A stretch of 64,000 nucleotides of DNA from Prunella strophiata (taxonomy: Eukaryota; Chordata; Aves; Passeriformes; Prunellidae), in NCBI GenBank assembly GCA_036583965.1, contig JAZBQD010000005.1:1289456-1353455 (forward strand), read 5' to 3'. Position numbers and translations under genes: made by a program. Position 1 is the first letter of the stretch. Every line of letters begins with the position of its first letter. Of the stretch, positions 23,276 through 33,900 are shown one piece after another. The notes beneath the pieces were generated by a model. That model searched no databases. It saw nothing but the letters and a program-made list of their open reading frames with translations, and had not been told where the DNA came from.

Positions 23276-25468
23276 CTGTCTCCCCCCAGGTCTCCGCCTC
23301 GATGGAAGCAGCTCCAGCACCCAAAACCCACAGGAACCTCCCTGGAGAGAGGAGGGAACGACCCCCAAACCCCCCGACAGCCCCGGGGACCCCAAAAACT
23401 TTAGGAATGAGCCCGAGGGAGGCGCAGCAGGAGCTGTTTGGGTTGGTGTGGACCTGGAGGAATTCAGGCTGTGATTTATTGTGGGCTCGCAGGTAAGGAA
23501 CGATCCCAGTTCCCTCCTCCAGGACGCTGGGAAGCCGAGCCCTTCACCTGGAGCTGCCTTGAGCCGGGACCAGGCAGGAAAATTCCTCCAGGATGAGGGG
23601 AAGGGGAAGGGCTGGAGCCCCCCAAGGAGCCCCCCAAGGACCACGGGGGTCCCTCTGCTTTTATCCCGCTCCGAAGGCTCCGTGCCGGGACGTTCCCATG
23701 GATTGTGTTCCCATGGATGAGGATTCGGGGGGATTTTGGGGCTGCTGACCCCCCCCAGGCACCCCCAGCCACTCCTGCCCCACGGATGGGCCCCAAAAAT
23801 GCCCCGGTGGAACCTCCCAATTCCTTGGGATTTATTGGGAATCGAGGCTGCAGACGGAGCCGCCGGGAATTTGGGAATTTTGGGGCCGTGTTGGGAACTC
23901 TGAGCAGGTTTGGGCTCTTTTGGGGGCATGGAGAGGGTGGGGAAGGGATGATGGAGGTGTTGGGGTGCCCAAAATGACCCCAGCAAAGCCCAGGGGGAAT
24001 TTTCCAGGGTTCAATCCTTGGTTTTCCTACGGAAATGGTGCTGGGAGGTTCCCCCTGCACCTCCCTCGGCCAGGCTGCTTTTATTGGAATCAGACAAAAA
24101 GAAAATCAGGGTTTTTTTGCCTGTTATGGCAGAAAAAGAGGGGGAAAAATCCCTTCCAGGGAGGCTGCAACAAGCCTGAGCCCCCAAATATTCCATGAGA
24201 GAGGAATCCCAGTTGTCATCAGATTTGGGCCACACCAGAGGAATCCACAGGAGAAGCCACAGGAAGGCCCAGAGCGACTTTTTCTACCCAATTCCCAATT
24301 TTTACATGCAGTGGGAGTGGATTCCCTGCTCTGGGGAGTTGACTGCAGCCTTCAAAACAATCTGGAGGTGCTTAAAAAAAAAATCAAAATTCCAATTAAA
24401 ACAGAGCTGTGGTGGCTTTGTTTGGCACCTCACGGGATTTTACAGCTGAGAGACAAAATCGGCTTCAGAAGTTAAAATCATCTTTCAAAAAATAATGAAT
24501 TGTGCTTGAAAAATAAAGGGCAAAAAGCTATCTGTGGAGTGAGACTCCGGCTTCCAACCATTTTTTTTTTTTTAAGGTGAAATATATTTTTTAAAAAATA
24601 TTTTCAAGTATTTTGGTGCATCTTGTTTGCTTTTAAAAAATCCCTGCTTTTTAAATGAGCAAAAAAAACTTTAAAATGAGAAAAAAAAACCCATTACAAT
24701 GAGGAAAATGTCATCCCATAATGACCCTTCTGACCCATTTTTGGGGGGAAAGCCCCCAAAAATCTGCGCATGGTGGATTCCTCCTGGTAAATTCCAGCAG
24801 GATGGAGCTTGGGAGGTCCCTCCATCCCCCCAGGACCCCCACCCTGGGACCCCCCTATGGGACCCCCACCCTGGGCCACACAAAGGGTTTTGATTCCTTT
24901 TTTATCTTTTAAAATTTCTTTGTTTTTGTTTTTTGTTTTTGGGTTTTTTTTATACAAAATCTCCTCCCGCCGCCGCGGCCGGAGCTGTCCCCACGCCCAG
25001 CTCAGCCAGGGCCGTGTCCCCTCTGTCCCCAGAGCCCCAGGACAGGGCCTGGGCCTGCTGGGAAACCCTCGGGGTGCAGGGAAGGCTTTTGGGGACATGG
25101 GAAAAGGGAAATTGGGGTGGAACCCTCAGGATGGAGGCTCTGGATCTGCCCCTGCCACCCCAGGGTGGGGACAGGGATGGGGACAGGGACAGGGACAGGG
25201 GATTTTGGGCATCCCTGGGGGATCCCCAGTGGGAACTGGGGAGGGGGCTCAGGGGCTGCACCCACACCCACCCAGGGCCTCGGGGTGCTGGAAGGGGCTC
25301 GAGCACCTCGGCAAGAGGGGAAGGTTCCCAAAGTTGCCCCGGGAAGAGGAGTCAGGTTCACATTAGGGCTGGCAGGGTCCATAGTGCAAATGGGGGCAGC
25401 GAGGGCAGGAGGGACCCCCGGGCACTGCCCACGCTCTGGCCTCGCTCTGCCCTCGCTGGAGGAGCTCC
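23276..25468. other. Intergenic sequence downstream of HDAC7, AT-rich in the middle
   Basis: 24060-24660 is AT-rich with runs of A and T and no repeats, a candidate conserved element. 24800-24880 holds a few ggacccccaccctggg words. 25160-25200 holds gggaca hexamers. No exon recognised on either strand. Confidence 0.4.
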
Positions 25469-27573
25469 AAATCTTCCTTGGGAGGCTCCAAACCTTTGGG
25501 ATGCTCCAAATCTTCCTTGGGAGGCTCCAAACCTTTGGGATGCTCCAAATCTTCCTTGGGAGGCTCCAAACCTTTGGGATGCTCCAAATCTTCCTTGGGA
25601 GGCTCCAAACCTTTGGGATGCTCCAAATCTTCCTTGGGAGGCTCCAAACCTTTGGGATGCTCCAAATCTTCCTTGGGAGGCTCCAAACCTTTGGGATGCT
25701 CCAAATCTTCCTTGGGAGGCTCCAAACCTTTGGGATGCTCCAAATCTTCCTTGGGAGGCTCCAAACCTTTGGGATGCTCCAAATCTTCCTTGGGAGGCTC
25801 CAAACCTTTGGGATGCTCCAAATCTTCCTTGGGAGGCTCCAAACCTTTGGGATGCTCCAAATCTTCCTTGGGAGGCTCCAAACCTTTGGGATGCTCCAAA
25901 TCTTCCTTGGGAGGCTCCAAACCTTTGGGATGCTCCAAATCTTCCTTGGGAGGCTCCAAACCTTTGGGATGCTCCAAATCTTCCTTGGGAGGCTCCAAAC
26001 CTTTGGGATGCTCCAAATCTTCCTTGGGAGGCTCCAAACCTTTGGGATGCTCCAAATCTTCCTTGGGAGGCTCCAAACCTTTGGGATGCTCCAAATCTTC
26101 CTTGGGAGGCTCCAAACCTTTGGGATGCTCCAAATCTTCCTTGGGAGGCTCCAAACCTTTGGGATGCTCCAAATCTTCCTTGGGAGGCTCCAAACCTTTG
26201 GGATGCTCCAAATCTTCCTTGGGAGGCTCCAAACCTTTGGGATGCTCCAAATCTTCCTTGGGAGGCTCCAAACCTTTGGGATGCTCCAAATCTTCCTTGG
26301 GAGGCTCCAAACCTTTGGGATGCTCCAAATCTTCCTTGGGAGGCTCCAAACCTTTGGGATGCTCCAAATCTTCCTTGGGAGGCTCCAAACCTTTGGGATG
26401 CTCCAAATCTTCCTTGGGAGGCTCCAAACCTTTGGGATGCTCCAAATCTTCCTTGGGAGGCTCCAAACCTTTGGGATGCTCCAAATCTTCCTTGGGAGGC
26501 TCCAAACCTTTGGGATGCTCCAAATCTTCCTTGGGAGGCTCCAAACCTTTGGGATGCTCCAAATCTTCCTTGGGAGGCTCCAAACCTTTGGGATGCTCCA
26601 AATCTTCCTTGGGAGGCTCCAAACCTTTGGGATGCTCCAAATCTTCCTTGGGAGGCTCCAAACCTTTGGGATGCTCCAAATCTTCCTTGGGAGGCTCCAA
26701 ACCTTTGGGATGCTCCAAATCTTCCTTGGGAGGCTCCAAACCTTTGGGATGCTCCAAATCTTCCTTGGGAGGCTCCAAACCTTTGGGATGCTCCAAATCT
26801 TCCTTGGGAGGCTCCAAACCTTTGGGATGCTCCAAATCTTCCTTGGGAGGCTCCAAACCTTTGGGATGCTCCAAATCTTCCTTGGGAGGCTCCAAACCTT
26901 TGGGATGCTCCAAATCTTCCTTGGGAGGCTCCAAACCTTTGGGATGCTCCAAATCTTCCTTGGGAGGCTCCAAACCTTTGGGATGCTCCAAATCTTCCTT
27001 GGGAGGCTCCAAACCTTTGGGATGCTCCAAATCTTCCTTGGGAGGCTCCAAACCTTTGGGATGCTCCAAATCTTCCTTGGGAGGCTCCAAACCTTTGGGA
27101 TGCTCCAAATCTTCCTTGGGAGGCTCCAAACCTTTGGGATGCTCCAAATCTTCCTTGGGAGGCTCCAAACCTTTGGGATGCTCCAAATCTTCCTTGGGAG
27201 GCTCCAAACCTTTGGGATGCTCCAAATCTTCCTTGGGAGGCTCCAAACCTTTGGGATGCTCCAAATCTTCCTTGGGAGGCTCCAAACCTTTGGGATGCTC
27301 CAAATCTTCCTTGGGAGGCTCCAAACCTTTGGGATGCTCCAAATCTTCCTTGGGAGGCTCCAAACCTTTGGGATGCTCCAAATCTTCCTTGGGAGGCTCC
27401 AAACCTTTGGGATGCTCCAAATCTTCCTTGGGAGGCTCCAAACCTTTGGGATGCTCCAAATCTTCCTTGGGAGGCTCCAAACCTTTGGGATGCTCCAAAT
27501 CTTCCTTGGGAGGCTCCAAACCTTTGGGATGCTCCAAATCTTCCTTGGGAGGCTCCAAACCTTTGGGATGCTC
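25469..27573. repeat. 39-bp minisatellite, about 54 nearly identical copies
   Basis: The unit is gctccaaatcttccttggga followed by ggctccaaacctttgggat. I saw no substitutions between copies over 2.1 kb. Because 39 is divisible by three and the unit lacks stops in several frames, 13-residue repeat proteins of 700-1000 codons can be read on both strands. None has a gene-like start or splice context. Confidence 0.98.
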
Positions 27574-27876
27574 CTCCCAGGCTCTGGGAGCCGTCCCCAG
27601 GCTGCTCTGAGCGTCCATCCCAACGTCAGGAGGGTCCCAGGATCGGGGGGTCAGTGCCGCAGGGCTGGGGGGTTTCACCCCCTCGAGGGGTCCCAAAATT
27701 GGGGGGGGGGGGGCTCTGGGCACGGTCTGGGCTTGAGGCTGTCCATGGTCCCGTCCCACTGGATGTGGGAATGTCCCTTCCAGGAGCCCAGGCCTGTCCA
27801 GGGCCTCGGGAGCGAGGGGGACAAACAGGGATCAGGATCTTGGGGGGCTTCGGCACGCCGGGGACGTCCCCAAGTG
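27574..27876 (-). other. HDAC7: HDAC7 3' UTR and flank
   Basis: Sequence following the HDAC7 stop on the minus strand. It includes a poly-C run (poly-G at 27702-27713 on +). No clear polyadenylation signal was found before the 39-bp array. Confidence 0.5.
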
Positions 27877-27922
27877 TCACTGGTTCATGGGCTCCTCCTG
27901 CTCCATCGGCTCCTCCTGTGCC
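27877..27922 (-). CDS. HDAC7: HDAC7 last coding exon
   Basis: After an acceptor (tttcctcacag on the minus strand) the exon opens with one base completing a codon. It then encodes [14 protein letters not shown] and TGA (complement of 27877-27879). Class IIa HDACs end in EEPMEEEPAL-like or, for HDAC7, EEEEPMNL-like tails, so the match is good though short. It lies 7.9 kb from the preceding readable exon. Confidence 0.78.
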
Positions 27923-30900
27923 CTGTGAGGAAACCAGGGATGTGAGGGTCACATCCTGCTCCTGCAGGGACACAGTGACACAAGGGAGGGGACCCTGCTG
28001 GCAGAGCTGACACCCCCACCCCCAGGCAGGAGGGTTTGGTCTGATTTCCTTTTGGGAAGAGCCCAGCACGGGGTTCCCAGGAGGGTTTGGTTGGGTTTCC
28101 ATTCTGAAAGAGCCCAGCACGGGGTTCCCAGGAGGGTTTGGTTGGATTTCCATTCTGGAAGAGCCCAGCACAGGGTTCCCAGGAGGATTTGGTTGGGTTT
28201 CCATTTGGGAAGAGCCCAGCACGGGGTTCCCAGGAGGGTTTGGTTGGGTTTCACTCAGGAGAGCCCAGCACAGGGTTCCCAAGGAGGATTTGGTTGGGTT
28301 TCCTTTGGGATGAGCCCAGCACGGGGTTCCCAGGAGGATTTGGTTGGGTTTCACTCAGGAGAGCCCAGCACAGGGTTCCCAAGGAGGATTTGGTTGGTTT
28401 TCCTTTGGGATGAGCCCAGCACGGGGTTCCCAGGAGGGTTTGGTCTGATTTCCATTCTGAAAGAGCCCAGCACGGGGTTCCCAGGAGGGTTTGGTTGGTT
28501 TTCCTTTGGGATGAGCCCAGCACGGGGTTCCCAGGAGGGTTTGGTTGGTTTTCCTTTGGGATGAGCCCAGCACGGGGTTCCCAGGAGGGTTTGGTCTGAT
28601 TTCCATTCTGAAAGAGCCCAGCACGGGGTTCCAGGAGGGTTTGGTCTGATTTCCATTCTGAAAGAGCCCAGCACGGGGTTCCCAGGAGGGTTTGGTTGGG
28701 TTTCCTTTGGGATGAGCCCAGCACGGGGTTCCCAGGAGGGTTTGGTTGGTTTTCCTTTGGGATGAGCCCAGCACGGGGTTCCAGGAGGGTTTGGTTGGGT
28801 TTCACTCAGGAGAGCCCAGCACGGGGTTCCCAGGAGGGTTTGGTCTGATTTCCATTCTGAAAGAGCCCAGCACAGGGTTCTCAGCAGGGTTTGGTTTGGT
28901 TTCCATTCTGAAAGAGCCCAGCACAGGGTTCTCAGCAGGGTTTGGTTTGGTTTCTATTCTGAAAGAGCCCAGCACGGGGTTCCCAGCAGCCCAGAACCTC
29001 ATCCAGGGCTGGGGACACTGCCCTGCCCTGCTGCCACCCCCCTGGCACAGGGGACCCCAGGAATGTCACCTCCCCCTGCCCAAACCTGAGGGACACCCAG
29101 GAATGTCACCTCCCCCTGCCCAAACCCGAGGGACACCCAGGAATGTCACCTCCCCCTGCCCAAACCTGAGGGACACCCAGGAATGTCACCTCCCCCTGCC
29201 CAAACCTGAGGGACACCCAGGAATGTCACCTCCCCCTGCCCAAACCTGAGGGACACCCAGGAATGTCACCTCCCCCTGCCCAAACCTGAGGGACACCCAG
29301 GAATGTCACCTCCCCCTGCCCAAACCTGAGGGACACCCAGGAATGTCACCTCCCCCTGCCCAAACCTGAGGGACACCCAGGAATGTCACCTCCCCCTGCC
29401 CAAACCTGAGGGACACCCAGGAATGTCACCTCCCCCTGCCCAAACCTGAGGGACACCCAGGAATGTCACCTCCCCCTGCCCAAACCTGAGGGACACCCAG
29501 GAATGTCACCTCCCCCTGCCCAAACCTGAGGGACACCCAGGAATGTCACCTCCCCCTGCCCAAACCTGAGGGACACCCAGGAATGTCACCTCCCCCTGCC
29601 CAAACCTGAGGGACACCCAGGAATGTCACCTCCCCCTGCCCAAACCTGAGGGACACCCAGGAATGTCACCTCCCCCTGCCCAAACCTGAGGGACACCCAG
29701 GAATGTCACCTCCCCCTGCCCAAACCTGAGGGACACCCAGGAATGTCACCTCCCCCTGCCCAAACCTGAGGGACACCCAGGAATGTCACCTCCCCCTGCC
29801 CAAACCCGAGGGACACCCAGGAATGTCACCTCCCCCTGCCCAAACCTGAGGGACACCCAGGAATGTCACCTCCCCCTGCCCAAACCTGAGGGACACCCAG
29901 GAATGTCACCTCCCCCTGCCCAAACCTGAGGGACACCCAGGAATGTCACCTCCCCCTGCCCAAACCTGAGGGACACCCAGGAATGTCACCTCCCCCTGCC
30001 CAAACCTGAGGGACACCCAGGAATGTCACCTCCCCCTGCCCAAACCCGAGGGACACCCAGGAATGTCACCTCCCCCTGCCCAAACCTGAGGGACACCCAG
30101 GAATGTCACCTCCCCCTGCCCAAACCTGAGGGACACCCAGGAATGTCACCTCCCCCTGCCCAAACCTGAGGGACACCCAGGAATGTCACCTCCCCCTGCC
30201 CAAACCTGAGGGACACCCAGGAATGTCACCTCCCCCTGCCCAAACCTGAGGGACACCCAGGAATGTCACCTCCCCCTGCCCAAACCTGAGGGACACCCAG
30301 GAATGTCACCTCCCCCTGCCCAAACCTGAGGGACACCCAGGAATGTCACCTCCCCCTGCCCAAACCTGAGGGACACCCAGGAATGTCACCTCCCCCTGCC
30401 CAAACCTGAGGGACACCCAGGAATGTCACCTCCCCCTGCCCAAACCTGAGGGACACCCAGGAATGTCACCTCCCCCTGCCCAAACCTGAGGGACACCCAG
30501 GAATGTCACCTCCCCCTGCCCAAACCTGAGGGACACCCAGGAATGTCACCTCCCCCTGCCCAAACCTGAGGGACACCCAGGAATGTCACCTCCCCCTGCC
30601 CAAACCTGAGGGACACCCAGGAATGTCACCTCCCCCTGCCCAAACCTGAGGGACACCCAGGAATGTCACCTCCCCCTGCCCAAACCTGAGGGACACCCAG
30701 GAATGTCACCTCCCCCTGCCCAAACCTGAGGGACACCCAGGAATGTCACCTCCCCCTGCCCAAACCTGAGGGACACCCAGGAATGTCACCTCCCCCTGCC
30801 CAAACCTGAGGGACACCCAGGAATGTCACCTCCCCCTGCCCAAACCCGAGGGACACCCAGGAATGTCACCTCCCCCTGCCCAAACCCGAGGGACACCCAG

Positions 30901-33900
30901 GAATGTCACCTCCCCCTGCCCAAACCTGAGGGACACCCAGGAATGTCACCTCCCCCTGCCCAAACCTGAGGGACACCCAGGAATGTCACCTCCCCCTGCC
31001 CAAACCTGAGGGACACCCAGGAATGTCACCTCCCCCTGCCCAAACCTGAGGGACACCCAGGAATGTCACCTCCCCCTGCCCAAACCTGAGGGACACCCAG
31101 GAATGTCACCTCCCCCTGCCCAAACCTGAGGGACACCCAGGAATGTCACCTCCCCCTGCCCAAACCTGAGGGACACCCAGGAATGTCACCTCCCCCTGCC
31201 CAAACCTGAGGGACACCCAGGAATGTCACCTCCCCCTGCCCAAACCTGAGGGACACCCAGGAATGTCACCTCCCCCTGCCCAAACCTGAGGGACACCCAG
31301 GAATGTCACCTCCCCCTGCCCAAACCCGAGGGACACCCAGGAATGTCACCTCCCCCTGCCCAAACCTGAGGGACACCCAGGAATGTCACCTCCCCCTGCC
31401 CAAACCTGAGGGACACCCAGGAATGTCACCTCCCCCTGCCCAAACCTGAGGGACACCCAGGAATGTCACCTCCCCCTGCCCAAACCTGAGGGACACCCAG
31501 GAATGTCACCTCCCCCTGCCCAAACCTGAGGGACACCCAGGAATGTCACCTCCCCCTGCCCAAACCTGAGGGACACCCAGGAATGTCACCTCCCCCTGCC
31601 CAAACCCGAGGGACACCCAGGAATGTCACCTCCCCCTGCCCAAACCCGAGGGACACCCAGGAATGTCACCTCCCCCTGCCCAAACCTGAGGGACACCCAG
31701 GAATGTCACCTCCCCCTGCCCAAACCTGAGGGACACCCAGGAATGTCACCTCCCCCTGCCCAAACCTGAGGGACACCCAGGAATGTCACCTCCCCCTGCC
31801 CAAACCTGAGGGACACCCAGGAATGTCACCTCCCCCTGCCCAAACCTGAGGGACACCCAGGAATGTCACCTCCCCCTGCCCAAACCTGAGGGACACCCAG
31901 GAATGTCACCTCCCCCTGCCCAAACCTGAGGGACACCCAGGAATGTCACCTCCCCCTGCCCAAACCTGAGGGACACCCAGGAATGTCACCTCCCCCTGCC
32001 CAAACCTGAGGGACACCCAGGAATGTCACCTCCCCCTGCCCAAACCTGAGGGACACCCAGGAATGTCACCTCCCCCTGCCCAAACCTGAGGGACACCCAG
32101 GAATGTCACCTCCCCCTGCCCAAACCTGAGGGACACCCAGGAATGTCACCTCCCCCTGCCCAAACCTGAGGGACACCCAGGAATGTCACCTCCCCCTGCC
32201 CAAACCTGAGGGACACCCAGGAATGTCACCTCCCCCTGCCCAAACCTGAGGGACACCCAGGAATGTCACCTCCCCCTGCCCAAACCTGAGGGACACCCAG
32301 GAATGTCACCTCCCCCTGCCCAAACCTGAGGGACACCCAGGAATGTCACCTCCCCCTGCCCAAACCTGAGGGACACCCAGGAATGTCACCTCCCCCTGCC
32401 CAAACCTGAGGGACACCCAGGAATGTCACCTCCCCCTGCCCAAACCTGAGGGACACCCAGGAATGTCACCTCCCCCTGCCCAAACCTGAGGGACACCCAG
32501 GAATGTCACCTCCCCCTGCCCAAACCTGAGGGACACCCAGGAATGTCACCTCCCCCTGCCCAAACCTGAGGGACACCCAGGAATGTCACCTCCCCCTGCC
32601 CAAACCTGAGGGACACCCAGGAATGTCACCTCCCCCTGCCCAAACCTGAGGGACACCCAGGAATGTCACCTCCCCCTGCCCAAACCTGAGGGACACCCAG
32701 GAATGTCACCTCCCCCTGCCCAAACCTGAGGGACACCCAGGAATGTCACCTCCCCCTGCCCAAACCTGAGGGACACCCAGGAATGTCACCTCCCCCTGCC
32801 CAAACCTGAGGGACACCCAGGAATGTCACCTCCCCCTGCCCAAACCTGAGGGACACCCAGGAATGTCACCTCCCCCTGCCCAAACCTGAGGGACACCCAG
32901 GAATGTCACCTCCCCCTGCCCAAACCTGAGGGACACCCAGGAATGTCACCTCCCCCTGCCCAAACCTGAGGGACACCCAGGAATGTCACCTCCCCCTGCC
33001 CAAACCTGAGGGACACCCAGGAATGTCACCTCCCCCTGCCCAAACCTGAGGGACACCCAGGAATGTCACCTCCCCCTGCCCAAACCTGAGGGACACCCAG
33101 GAATGTCACCTCCCCCTGCCCAAACCTGAGGGACACCCAGGAATGTCACCTCCCCCTGCCCAAACCTGAGGGACACCCAGGAATGTCACCTCCCCCTGCC
33201 CAAACCTGAGGGACACCCAGGAATGTCACCTCCCCCTGCCCAAACCCGAGGGACACCCAGGAATGTCACCTCCCCCTGCCCAAACCTGAGGGACACCCAG
33301 GAATGTCACCTCCCCCTGCCCAAACCTGAGGGACACCCAGGAATGTCACCTCCCCCTGCCCAAACCTGAGGGACACCCAGGAATGTCACCTCCCCCTGCC
33401 CAAACCTGAGGGACACCCAGGAATGTCACCTCCCCCTGCCCAAACCTGAGGGACACCCAGGAATGTCACCTCCCCCTGCCCAAACCTGAGGGACACCCAG
33501 GAATGTCACCTCCCCCTGCCCAAACCTGAGGGACACCCAGGAATGTCACCTCCCCCTGCCCAAACCTGAGGGACACCCAGGAATGTCACCTCCCCCTGCC
33601 CAAACCTGAGGGACACCCAGGAATGTCACCTCCCCCTGCCCAAACCTGAGGGACACCCAGGAATGTCACCTCCCCCTGCCCAAACCTGAGGGACACCCAG
33701 GAATGTCACCTCCCCTGCCGGCGTCAAGCCCCACATGGGGAAAAGGGGATGGGGAGTGGGGTCAGCCCCACATGGGGGAAAAGGGATGGGGAGGGGGTCA
33801 GCCCCACATGGGGGAAAAGGGATGGGGAGTGGGGTCAGCCCCACATGGGGGAAAAGGGATGGGGAGTGGGGTCAGCCCCACGTGGGGGAAAAGGGGATGG

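Noticed and set aside
24933..28010. 700-1000-codon repeat proteins across the 39-bp array
   Set aside because: The unit length is divisible by three, so open frames appear on both strands simultaneously. No splice or start context, and flanks are non-coding.
28987..29052. Minus-strand DEVLGCW string as a surviving HDAC7 catalytic exon
   Set aside because: It shares only three residues with HDAC7, has no GT donor at a fitting place and merges into the repeat.
29053..33714. CRISPR-like or centromere-like array
   Set aside because: Direct repeats without spacers inside a vertebrate intron; no cas genes, and the unit does not match known avian centromere repeats that I recall.
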